From Candidatus Izemoplasmatales bacterium (lineage in GTDB: Bacteria > Bacillota_I > Bacilli_A > Izemoplasmatales > Hujiaoplasmataceae): a stretch of DNA of 64,000 nucleotides. The notes beneath the pieces are model-generated. The model was not told the origin of the DNA. It worked only from the letters and a program-made list of their open reading frames with translations, and ran no database searches. Positions 17,401-25,109 of the stretch are shown one piece after another. Location of the stretch: the NCBI GenBank assembly GCA_028698875.1, contig JAQVVR010000001.1, positions 124,001-188,000 of the forward strand. The letters run 5' to 3'. The number at the start of each line of letters is the position of its first letter. Position 1 is the stretch's first letter. The position numbers and the translations under genes were made by a program.

Positions 17401-17938
17401 AATAGGCCCTCCAGAAGTTATTCATATGTAAATCATGATTATATTATAACACAAGGGTAATAAGATAGGTAAATCATTAAATAAAGAAACGTGTTTGGGT
17501 TCAATGTCATCAGCTATTTAATGGTGATTTTGAAATCCAGACATTCTAAGGGCGTGTTTTAGCGAAATAAGAACAGTATTCGATTTTGCACATATCAACA
17601 TTGTTTTTAAAATTGGCCACGTATAGCAGTTCATTGTTAGTTAACATAATATCTATTATAGGAAGTTAATGGACTTCTCTCAAACTTCAATTTTTCTCCA
17701 CATAATATATTCATATTGAAATAATGATGTGTTGTTATGGAGATAACATAATACTTCTTCTCTTGTAAACATGTTCTTTTAATTGCGATGAGTATGATAT
17801 TTGTTGGCTTTTCTCTGTTTTGATCTTCTGTTGGATATCAACACCAAAATTTGCCAAATTTTTGCGTTTTTTTCGATAGGCATAGGTATTTACCCATCAA
17901 GGGCGTAAAAACTCTTCCTGTGACGAATTAATAAAATA
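17401..17938. other. Long intergenic region, no gene recognised
   Basis: After the ansA promoter region there are about 470 bases with no open frame bearing a ribosome site. On the minus strand, short stretches read like broken coding sequence (a lysine-rich segment near 17830-17880 and another near 17560-17640), interrupted by stops. This could be a decayed gene, but I cannot name it. Confidence 0.4.
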
Positions 17939-17968
17939 AAAAAAAGCACTGTATTTACCAGCACTTTT
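17937..17968 (-). terminator. Terminator of the nadA-nadB-PHP operon
   Basis: Read on the minus strand, AAAAG and CTG pair with CAG and CTTTT around a 2x2 internal mismatch, followed by eight T. Confidence 0.65.
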
Positions 17969-18752
17969 AAAATTCCAATTCATCTACTACTTCGATTCCA
18001 AGATTGGCCGCAAATTTATATGCCGCCTCAATCGCCTCATCGTATAAGTGTTTTGGATGATGGGCATCAGAAGAAATAATCACTTTTGCTTTTCGTTCCT
18101 TAGCCAATTGCCAAAATTCCAAACGAGGATAAATATATCGATTCCCTTCTGAGTAATGATATGTTCCGCGTCGAATTCCGTTGGCATTAATCTCAAGAGG
18201 AATGTTATACTTGACTGCCGCATCAATGATTTTTTCCGATGCGGCTTTAACCGAGTTGTCAAAGTTTCCGTATCCAAATAGCATTAAGTCGGGATGACAA
18301 ACAAATTTAAATATTCCTGAGGCAATCGCTTTCACAAGTGTATCAGCGTATCTTTTCAGTTCTGTTGGTATGGTCAACTCGAAAGTAGATTTTAGTTTTT
18401 TAGTACTTTCTCCCAACGTAATATAGTGTTGACCCAAAGCTAAAAAATCAAATTGTTGTTTTAACTCTTTATAATACTGTTCATGATGATCAAAATATTC
18501 GATCTCTAATCCTTTAAGAATTTTGATACGGTCAGAATATTTTCTGATTGCTTCATCACATTCATCAATATATATTGGTAATTCATTTGGTAACATCCGA
18601 ATGCTTCGATCTTTTAAATCTTCGAAAGGGGCATGATCAGACATGCCAATTGTTTTGAGCCCAACTTCAATTGCTTTTTTGACATAGTCTTCCACTGTCC
18701 CTTCAGCGTGGCGACATAAATACATATGGGTGTGATAATTAGCCTTCATCAT
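17967..18752 (-). CDS. PHP-domain phosphatase (histidinol-phosphatase family, HisJ-like)
   Basis: 261 aa from the ATG at 18752, which overlaps the TGA of nadB as ATGA, so it is translationally coupled. A longer form from 18770 is possible but has no better ribosome site. The PHP metal motifs are present: NYHTHMYLCRHAEG at the N-terminus, MSDHAPF, EIEYFDHH, FVCHPDLMLFG, and SSDAHHP at the C-terminus. Family members dephosphorylate histidinol phosphate, but no histidine gene is nearby. Its place as third gene of a quinolinate operon suggests another phosphate ester as substrate. Fold is sure, substrate is not. Confidence 0.8.
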   Translation of the reverse strand: MMKANYHTHMYLCRHAEGTVEDYVKKAIEVGLKTIGMSDHAPFEDLKDRSIRMLPNELPIYIDECDEAIRKYSDRIKILKGLEIEYFDHHEQYYKELKQQFDFLALGQHYITLGESTKKLKSTFELTIPTELKRYADTLVKAIASGIFKFVCHPDLMLFGYGNFDNSVKAASEKIIDAAVKYNIPLEINANGIRRGTYHYSEGNRYIYPRLEFWQLAKERKAKVIISSDAHHPKHLYDEAIEAAYKFAANLGIEVVDELEF

Positions 18753-20254
18753 TTTATACGCAGATGGCATCCGATGCTATCCTTCCGTGCTAACGCTTGC
18801 GCAGTGATAATCTTTGCGGTGGTAGCCAAATTAAGTGTCTCATAATACGTTTTAGTCAAATTCGGATATTTGATTAAATCATTGAAAATGGTGTCTAATA
18901 CATCAGCTGTCAATTTTAGTCCATCCGTGTTGCGAACGATACTAACATGTTCATCCATATAATTTCCAATCTTTCTTCGAATTGGTTTGTAATTATAATT
19001 ATATGAAGGTAATTTTTTTTGGTAGTCAATAATGGAAATAAAAACATTTGGAAGGGTTTTATCAACTTCTTCCGCGATTGCCATTCCAAAGACAGCACAT
19101 TCTAAAAGCGAATTCGATGCCAAACGATTGGCACCATGTACTCCACTATTAGCACATTCTCCGACCGCATATAAATTTTTTACTGTGGTCTCACCATTGA
19201 GATCGGTGGAAATGCCTCCACATATGAAGTGTTCACAGGGAGCAACTGGAATCAAGTCAATTCCCATAATCATTCCATGCTCCTTGCATTTTTGAAAGAT
19301 TGTTGGAAAACGTTTTTCTAAAAACTTCGGATCCATGTGTGTTGTGTCAAGAAAGACGTGATCGGTCCATGTATCATACATTTCCCGAAAAATCGCTTGT
19401 GAGACTATGTCTCGGGGAGCTAGCTCCATCAACTCGGGAGCATATTTACCCATGAATCTTTCTTTTTGGACATTTAGTAATGTTGCCCCTTCGCCACGAA
19501 CTGCTTCTGAAATCAGAAACCGCTGTCTTGATTTTCCTTCATCAACAAAAAACGCAGTTGGATGAAATTGAACAAACTCCATATTTTTGATTTCTGCACC
19601 GATACGATTAGCTAGACCAATTCCATCTCCGGTAGCAGACAGATCATTGGTAGTAGCATTATATACTGACCCGATTCCCCCGGTTGCGAGAACGGTTTTT
19701 TTTGCATATATTGCATAGTATTCGTTGCTTCCAGACAGAACAGTAGCACCCAAGCAAGCACCCTGATTATCTTGCAATAAATCAATGGCCATGGTATGCT
19801 CTAAAACAGTAATGTTTGGATGCTGATAAAGAATATCCACTAGGCTTTTGGTTGTGCGAAATCCGGTGGCATCACCGCCAGAATGTATAATCCGTCGATA
19901 TTTGTGACCACCTTCTTTGGTTAATAATATTTCGTCGTCAGCGCCACGATCAAATTCCACACCAAAAGCCATCAGTTTTTTGATGGCCTCATCGGCATTA
20001 TCGACAAGAACTTGGACAGCATGAAGATCATTTAGATAAGATCCGGCTTTCATGGTGTCTTCAACATGACTAGCATGTAATTGAACATCGTCATTTAATT
20101 CGGCGGCAATACCACCTTGAGCAAGCATTGAATTGGAATTAATTAATGTTTGCTTGGCTAATAATACGATTTGCGTTTTTGAAGAAATGTTTAATGCAGT
20201 AAATAAACCAGCCAGTCCTGAACCAATGATAAGAACGTCAGTTTTAATATCCAT
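18749..20254 (-). CDS. nadB: L-aspartate oxidase
   Basis: 501 aa flavoprotein that oxidises L-aspartate to iminoaspartate, the first step of bacterial NAD synthesis. The FAD loop is VLIIGSGLAGLFTAL at the N-terminus. SMLAQGGIAA, EGGHKYRRIIH, SGGDATG, the ATGGIG motif and GVHGANRLASNSLLE are all in place, and the helical C-terminal domain is present. nadB starts 1 base after the nadA stop and overlaps the PHP gene. The family uses oxygen or fumarate as acceptor, so it can work without oxygen. nadC is not in the cluster. Confidence 0.96.
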   Translation of the reverse strand: MDIKTDVLIIGSGLAGLFTALNISSKTQIVLLAKQTLINSNSMLAQGGIAAELNDDVQLHASHVEDTMKAGSYLNDLHAVQVLVDNADEAIKKLMAFGVEFDRGADDEILLTKEGGHKYRRIIHSGGDATGFRTTKSLVDILYQHPNITVLEHTMAIDLLQDNQGACLGATVLSGSNEYYAIYAKKTVLATGGIGSVYNATTNDLSATGDGIGLANRIGAEIKNMEFVQFHPTAFFVDEGKSRQRFLISEAVRGEGATLLNVQKERFMGKYAPELMELAPRDIVSQAIFREMYDTWTDHVFLDTTHMDPKFLEKRFPTIFQKCKEHGMIMGIDLIPVAPCEHFICGGISTDLNGETTVKNLYAVGECANSGVHGANRLASNSLLECAVFGMAIAEEVDKTLPNVFISIIDYQKKLPSYNYNYKPIRRKIGNYMDEHVSIVRNTDGLKLTADVLDTIFNDLIKYPNLTKTYYETLNLATTAKIITAQALARKDSIGCHLRIK

Positions 20255-20255
20255 A

Positions 20256-21152
20256 TTAACTCATCTCCAGCATTTTACGTAATGATTCATAAGCCTTGAG
20301 CCGGATGCCTTCAGGAACCGTGATTTCATAATTGTCATTTTTTAATGAATTATAGACATCATCCAAACTGGTTAATTTCATATCAAAGCAGGCCAGATCT
20401 GGCGTCAGTATATGAAATGTTTTATTTGGATTTGCTTTTTCTAGTGGATGCAAAATCCCTTTTTCCGTGCCGATGATGAATTCTAAAGCTGGTGAATGGA
20501 AAGCGTAATCGATAATTTGCTTTGTACTACCGACAAAGTCAGCACTTTTACTGACAGCTAAGGGGGCTTCTGGGTGAACTAAAAACAAGGCGTTTGGATA
20601 TTGTTTTTTCATCTTATCAACCATTTTAGCAGTTAAGCGATTATGGATGCAACAAAATCCTGGCCACAAATCAATATCATAATGATATTTATCCTTTAAA
20701 TACATTCCCAAGTTTTTGTCAGGAATATAAAGCATTGGTTGATCCTTATACGCTGTGATAATCTTTTCGGCGTTGGAACTGGTTACGCAGATATCAGACA
20801 AGGCTTTAACATCGGCGTAGGAATTCACATAACAAATAATAATCCGATTTGGATGTGCCTTTTTGTAAGCCTCTAACTGGGAACTAGAAATCATCATTGC
20901 CATGGGGCATTTGGCTTCTTGTACAGGAAGGAGGACTTTTTTATTCGGAGACAATATTTTAGCGGTTTCCGCCATAAAGTTAACTCCACAAAAGACAATG
21001 ACTTTGGCATCAGTTGTAGCAGCTATTCTGGACAGTTCCAAAGAATCACCCACAAAGTCGGCAACGTCTTGAACTTCAGCGTTCTGATAGTAATGAGCCA
21101 AGATAATTGCATCCTTGATTTTTTTTAAATGGCGAATATCGTCTTGTAACAT
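20256..21152 (-). CDS. nadA: Quinolinate synthase
   Basis: 298 aa. ATG 21152 is chosen because AAGGA lies 8 bases upstream; a TTG two codons earlier is inside that spacing. NadA condenses iminoaspartate with dihydroxyacetone phosphate on a [4Fe-4S] cluster. The three cluster cysteines expected from the short-form family are seen: Cys82 in EAKCPMA, the cysteine of WPGFC near residue 168, and the one in DLACFDMK near 254. LAHYYQ, DFVGDSLELS and FCGVNFMAETAKIL are also typical. First gene of nadA-nadB-PHP, divergent from rarA. Confidence 0.96.
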   Translation of the reverse strand: MLQDDIRHLKKIKDAIILAHYYQNAEVQDVADFVGDSLELSRIAATTDAKVIVFCGVNFMAETAKILSPNKKVLLPVQEAKCPMAMMISSSQLEAYKKAHPNRIIICYVNSYADVKALSDICVTSSNAEKIITAYKDQPMLYIPDKNLGMYLKDKYHYDIDLWPGFCCIHNRLTAKMVDKMKKQYPNALFLVHPEAPLAVSKSADFVGSTKQIIDYAFHSPALEFIIGTEKGILHPLEKANPNKTFHILTPDLACFDMKLTSLDDVYNSLKNDNYEITVPEGIRLKAYESLRKMLEMS

Positions 21153-21219
21153 TGGCAATTCCTTCTTTTATTATAACATACTATTATTATATGCTTTATG
21201 GCCGAAAAAGCCAAGAATA

Positions 21220-21228
21220 TGATATAAT
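21220..21228 (+). promoter_or_regulatory. Extended -10 promoter of rarA
   Basis: TGATATAAT, 35 bases before the rarA start, in the short nadA/rarA divergent gap. Confidence 0.55.
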
Positions 21229-21262
21229 AATACCGGAAAACTCCGATAAAGTAGGTGGTATC

Positions 21263-22501
21263 ATGTATGAACCATTAGCAAACCGTATTCGTCCAAAAAC
21301 GTTTGAGGAAGTCGTTGGCCAAACAAAAGTCATTCATATCATCGAAAAAATGCTCCAGGAAGAGAAATTGGTTTCACTTATTCTCTATGGGCCCACTGGC
21401 ACTGGCAAAACCACCATCGCAATGTTGGTTGCTCAATATTTTCCTCTCAATAATTATAAATTTAATGCTTCAACTGACTCCAAGCAAACTTTAAGAAGCA
21501 TTGTAGAAACTACAAAGTTATATGGTAATGTGTTATTAATAATTGATGAAATTCATCGAATGAATAAAGATATTCAGGATTATTTGTTACCATACGTCGA
21601 AACGGGAAAAGTAATAATGTTGGGATTAACTACCGAGAATCCATATATAGCCTGTAATCCGGCAATTCGGAGTCGAGTGTCGATTTTTCGTTTGGACCGT
21701 TTAACAACAAACGAAATCATCAAATATCTTCGGACGGTAACAATTGATGATATTAAGCCAGGTTTAATAATCGCGGATGACACATATGAGTACATTGGCG
21801 TCGCAGCTAACGGGGAAATTCGTAGTGCTATCAACATGCTTGAGTTACTGGCTATCGAGGCTGATCCGAATCAGTTGATTGGCATAGATTATGCCAAAGA
21901 GGTTTTGGGTAAACCTGCGCTTTCCGTTGATAAAAATGGTGATGACTATTATGACATTCTTAGTGCTTATCACAAATCCGTAAGAGGTTCTCACGTTAAT
22001 GCTGCTCTTCATTATTTAGCTAGATTGATTGTCGCTGATGATTTGGAATCATTATTAAGACGAATTTCGGCGATTGTTTATGAAGATATTGGGTTAGCCA
22101 ATCCTAGTATGGGGCCGAAAGTGGCGGCAGCGTGTGATATTTGTCGACATATCGGTTTTCCTGAAGCAATCAATGCTTTGGGGATGATTACAGTGGAAAT
22201 GTGCATTTCGCCAAAATCTAATTCTGCCCATCTGGCAATCAATGCCGCGATAGAGGATGTTCGTTTAGGAAAAACTCCTAAAGTTCCTTCGCATTTAATT
22301 AATAATCCAACCTATGATAATAAAAGTGTCTACAAATATGCTCACGATTTCCCTGGCCATATTGTTTCTCAACAGTATCTTCCTACCGATCTTGAGGGAA
22401 CCGTTTATTACCATGCCCAACTGCATACCAAACTAGAAAAGATGCTTGCGGAAGAATACGAAAAAAATCAAGTGATACTAAATCAAAACCATAAAGGGTA
22501 A
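21263..22501 (+). CDS. rarA: Replication-associated recombination protein RarA (MgsA/YrvN)
   Basis: 412 aa from ATG 21263, after AGGTGG; the frame extends upstream through the promoter but has no start signal there. The N-terminus PLANRIRPKTFEEVVGQ, Walker A GPTGTGKTT, Walker B LLIIDEIHRM, sensor 1 GLTTENP and the arginine finger AIRSRVSIF identify the RarA clade of AAA+ ATPases. VYEDIGLANP and the C-terminal tetramer domain confirm it. RarA acts at stalled forks. It should not be mistaken for RuvB, which lacks the VYEDIG region. Confidence 0.95.
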   Translation: MYEPLANRIRPKTFEEVVGQTKVIHIIEKMLQEEKLVSLILYGPTGTGKTTIAMLVAQYFPLNNYKFNASTDSKQTLRSIVETTKLYGNVLLIIDEIHRMNKDIQDYLLPYVETGKVIMLGLTTENPYIACNPAIRSRVSIFRLDRLTTNEIIKYLRTVTIDDIKPGLIIADDTYEYIGVAANGEIRSAINMLELLAIEADPNQLIGIDYAKEVLGKPALSVDKNGDDYYDILSAYHKSVRGSHVNAALHYLARLIVADDLESLLRRISAIVYEDIGLANPSMGPKVAAACDICRHIGFPEAINALGMITVEMCISPKSNSAHLAINAAIEDVRLGKTPKVPSHLINNPTYDNKSVYKYAHDFPGHIVSQQYLPTDLEGTVYYHAQLHTKLEKMLAEEYEKNQVILNQNHKG

Positions 22502-22524
22502 AATTTATATAATAATTACAATTT

Positions 22525-22560
22525 AAAAAGGACATTCCAACTTTTGGATTGTCCTTTTAT
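22525..22560. terminator. Bidirectional terminator between rarA and the RNase J gene
   Basis: AAAAGGACA pairs with TGTCCTTTT, extended inside by TTCCAA/TTGGAT, giving a long stem between convergent genes. Confidence 0.85.
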
Positions 22561-22580
22561 ATTATTCAAAGCCAATGATT

Positions 22581-24275
22581 CTAGATTACCTTGCAGATTT
22601 TATCGCTTTGGGTATCAATAATGACCGGAATGACAACTGGTTTTCGTTTCGTTTCTTTGTATAGATATCGTTGCACTTCATCGCGAATTGAATCCTTATA
22701 GATTCGCCAATCAATATACCGATTGGCAAATTGCTTTTTGGTAATGTTAGAATAGATTTCCTCGATTTTATTGATAACTTCTTCATTGTCACGCATATAC
22801 ATAAAACCACGGGACACAATCTCGGGTTGATTAAACATTACCCGTTCTCGAGCATCAATGTTAGCGATGATTAACAAAAAGCCATCTTCGCTTAATAATT
22901 CCCGTTCCTTAAGAACAGTGTCGTTAATATCGGAATCAAAATTTCCATCGACCATAATTGAACCATTCATCACGGTGTCATGCTTCATAGCTAATTCACC
23001 ATTTTCAAAGGTTACGACTTCACCATTATCGATGAGAACAACATGATCCTCCGAAAAACCATAATCGATAGCTAAATCGTGTTGAGCAAGTTGATTCCGA
23101 TATTCACCATTAATCGGAATCAAATATTTAGGTTTTACGAGGCTATACATTAATTTTAAATCTTCCATTGAAGCATGGTAAGGCGGAAGAATCTTTTTGT
23201 CAAATTTAACCACGCGCGCTTCAAGACGGAATAAAGCATCATATGTCTTGGCCGCGATTTTTTCGGTACCGACCACAGGCGGGCACATCATCAGCACCGT
23301 ATCTTTATAATTGAGTTTGAGTAAACGATCATAACCCTTGCACATCCGTTGCAACATAAAGAAAGGTTCATGTCGTTCACCAGTTACCAAGAAAACGACA
23401 TCATCGAATTCATTGTTATTGCTTTCATCAATATATTTTAGGTTCACGAGTTTATCGGCTGGAATTTGGATGTATCCCATTGTCTCACCAATATCTACAA
23501 GTCTCTGAGCCCGGCGACCAATGATTGAAATTCTTTTATTCAGTTTCAAAGCTTCATTAATTATTCGTTGAATATGAGCAATCTCAGTTGAATACATCGC
23601 AACAATGATTCGACCTTCCGCTTTTGTGAAGGTGTTTCTAATCGCGTAGATTAGATTATAATCGCTTGTTGAGTGTCCTATAGAAAGAGCACCCGATGAC
23701 TCACAAAGGAGTGCCAAAACGCCTAATTGTTGGAAGTGGACTAGTTTGTCGAATTCGGTGGAATAAAAATTGCCAACATTTTGATCAAACGTAAAATCGG
23801 TGGCATATACAATGACACCATCGCTTGTTAATATTCCGATACCCGCTGATTCAGGAACCGAATGGGTTGTGGAGTAATAGATGATTTTAAAGGTTGGAAA
23901 CAGGATTGGTTTAGCAATGTCAACGATATGTAGCTGATTTAAATCAGGTTCCATTTTGTTTTCCTTTAACAAATCCTTCAAAACGGCTATCGCAAAATTG
24001 GTCCCATAGATTGGTGGATTCAAGGCGGAAATTATCATCGGGAGAGCCCCGATATTCTTATCATGAGCGTGAGAGATAAAGACGCCGACGATATCCTCTT
24101 TCCGTGATTCCAAGTAACTGATGTCTGGAATTACCGCATCAACACCCAGCAAATCACCGGAAGGATGTTTTAGTCCTGCATCCAAAACAATGATTTTCTT
24201 ATCAATTTCGACGCAATACAGATTTTTGCCGTTTTCTCCCAGACCGCCCAAAGCAAAAAACTTGATCTGGCTCAT
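22581..24275 (-). CDS. rnjB: RNase J family protein, J2-like, with degenerate active site
   Basis: 564 aa from ATG 24275, preceded by GAAAGGAG; an ATG 8 codons earlier lies before that site. The metallo-beta-lactamase/beta-CASP layout is complete (FFALGGLGENGKN at the N-terminus, C-terminal dimer domain). However, the metal-binding HxHxDH motif reads HAHDKN, losing the Asp and last His, and the usual PVHGEY reads PINGEY. In Bacillus RNase J2 the same motif is also degenerate and the protein mainly partners RNase J1. This copy is further degraded, so it is probably a non-catalytic or weakly active partner of a J1 elsewhere. Convergent with rarA and divergent from recU. Confidence 0.85.
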   Translation of the reverse strand: MSQIKFFALGGLGENGKNLYCVEIDKKIIVLDAGLKHPSGDLLGVDAVIPDISYLESRKEDIVGVFISHAHDKNIGALPMIISALNPPIYGTNFAIAVLKDLLKENKMEPDLNQLHIVDIAKPILFPTFKIIYYSTTHSVPESAGIGILTSDGVIVYATDFTFDQNVGNFYSTEFDKLVHFQQLGVLALLCESSGALSIGHSTSDYNLIYAIRNTFTKAEGRIIVAMYSTEIAHIQRIINEALKLNKRISIIGRRAQRLVDIGETMGYIQIPADKLVNLKYIDESNNNEFDDVVFLVTGERHEPFFMLQRMCKGYDRLLKLNYKDTVLMMCPPVVGTEKIAAKTYDALFRLEARVVKFDKKILPPYHASMEDLKLMYSLVKPKYLIPINGEYRNQLAQHDLAIDYGFSEDHVVLIDNGEVVTFENGELAMKHDTVMNGSIMVDGNFDSDINDTVLKERELLSEDGFLLIIANIDARERVMFNQPEIVSRGFMYMRDNEEVINKIEEIYSNITKKQFANRYIDWRIYKDSIRDEVQRYLYKETKRKPVVIPVIIDTQSDKICKVI

Positions 24276-24353
24276 ATAAAGCTCCTTTCGTGTTGGCATG
24301 GAATGGTCTATGCAAAGTAATTATACCGCAAATCATATGATATGAAAATGAAA

Positions 24354-24372
24354 ATAACGTAAATCACGTTAT
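24354..24372. promoter_or_regulatory. Inverted repeat in the rnj-recU divergent region
   Basis: ATAACGT, a 5-base spacer and ACGTTAT form a perfect 7-bp inverted repeat in the gap between two divergent genes. It could be an operator. Read on the minus strand it is followed by TTTTC, so a weak terminator is also possible. Confidence 0.4.
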
Positions 24373-24452
24373 CTTTCAGTAGTTCCTTATTTTTCTAACC
24401 AAATCTTAAACAAAAACGGGATGGTTGTGATAATATTATATCAGGTGATATA

Positions 24453-25028
24453 ATGATCAATTATCCTCTCAAACGTTCATTGATGCATACGAAATCTGTT
24501 TCCGCTTCTAATCGAGGGATGGATTTAGAGGCTGCCATCAACGAAACCAATGAATATTACATCAGTAACGATATCGCATACATATATAAAAAGCCAATTC
24601 CGATTCAGGTTGTCAAAGTTGATTACGAACGTCGAAGTGCTGCCCGTATATCTGAGGCTTACTATAAAATTCCTTCAACAACGGATTATAATGGTATTTA
24701 CAAGGGTAAATACATTGATTTTGAAGCCAAAGAAACAAAAACAAAAACCGCTTTTCCGATGAAAAACATCCATGAGCATCAAGTTAATCATTTGGAAAAT
24801 ATCATCAAGCACGGTGGCATCGGCTTTGTAATTGTTGCTTTTACAGCTTTAGACAAAATCTTTCTGATGGAGGCTCACTATATTGTCGATTTCTATAAAC
24901 GTTCCGAAAACGGCCGGAAATCTATCTCCTATGCTGAGTTCGTCACTTTCGGTCATGAAATAAAGGAAGGCTATGTTAAACGCATAGATTATCTTAAAAT
25001 TATTGATCAACTATATTTTCAGTTATAA
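24453..25028 (+). CDS. recU: Holliday junction resolvase RecU
   Basis: 191 aa, the family length. The start follows CAGGTGAT. SNRGMDLEAAINETNEYY, TDYNGIYKGKYIDFEAKE and NIHEHQ are RecU signatures. The catalytic Asp of TDYNG and the Glu and Lys of FEAKE are present, and the stalk segment lies before them. RecU cuts Holliday junctions and works with RuvAB; ruvA is at 15.8 kb. In Bacillus recU is beside pbp1, but here no penicillin-binding protein is adjacent, which would suit a wall-poor organism. Confidence 0.95.
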   Translation: MINYPLKRSLMHTKSVSASNRGMDLEAAINETNEYYISNDIAYIYKKPIPIQVVKVDYERRSAARISEAYYKIPSTTDYNGIYKGKYIDFEAKETKTKTAFPMKNIHEHQVNHLENIIKHGGIGFVIVAFTALDKIFLMEAHYIVDFYKRSENGRKSISYAEFVTFGHEIKEGYVKRIDYLKIIDQLYFQL

Positions 25029-25030
25029 AA

Positions 25031-25085
25031 AAAATCGAGGTTGTCTTTTCCGAGAATCATATCGGAATCGACAACCTCTTTTTTG
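25031..25085. terminator. Bidirectional terminator between recU and the GGDEF-hemerythrin gene
   Basis: GAGGTTGTC and GACAACCTC are perfect 9-bp arms, with an inner CCGA/CGGA-type pairing. There is an A-run to the left and a T-run to the right, between convergent genes. Confidence 0.9.
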
Positions 25086-25109
25086 TTTCCGCCGTGAAGA
25101 CGCGGACGT

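Noticed and set aside
17473-17936. Insertion-sequence remnant
   Set aside because: No inverted ends, target duplication or transposase motif could be recognised; left as an unexplained region.
21263-22501. RuvB as partner of the nearby ruvA
   Set aside because: Motifs (PLANRIRPKTFEEVVGQ, VYEDIG) and length are those of RarA; the RuvB winged-helix end is missing.
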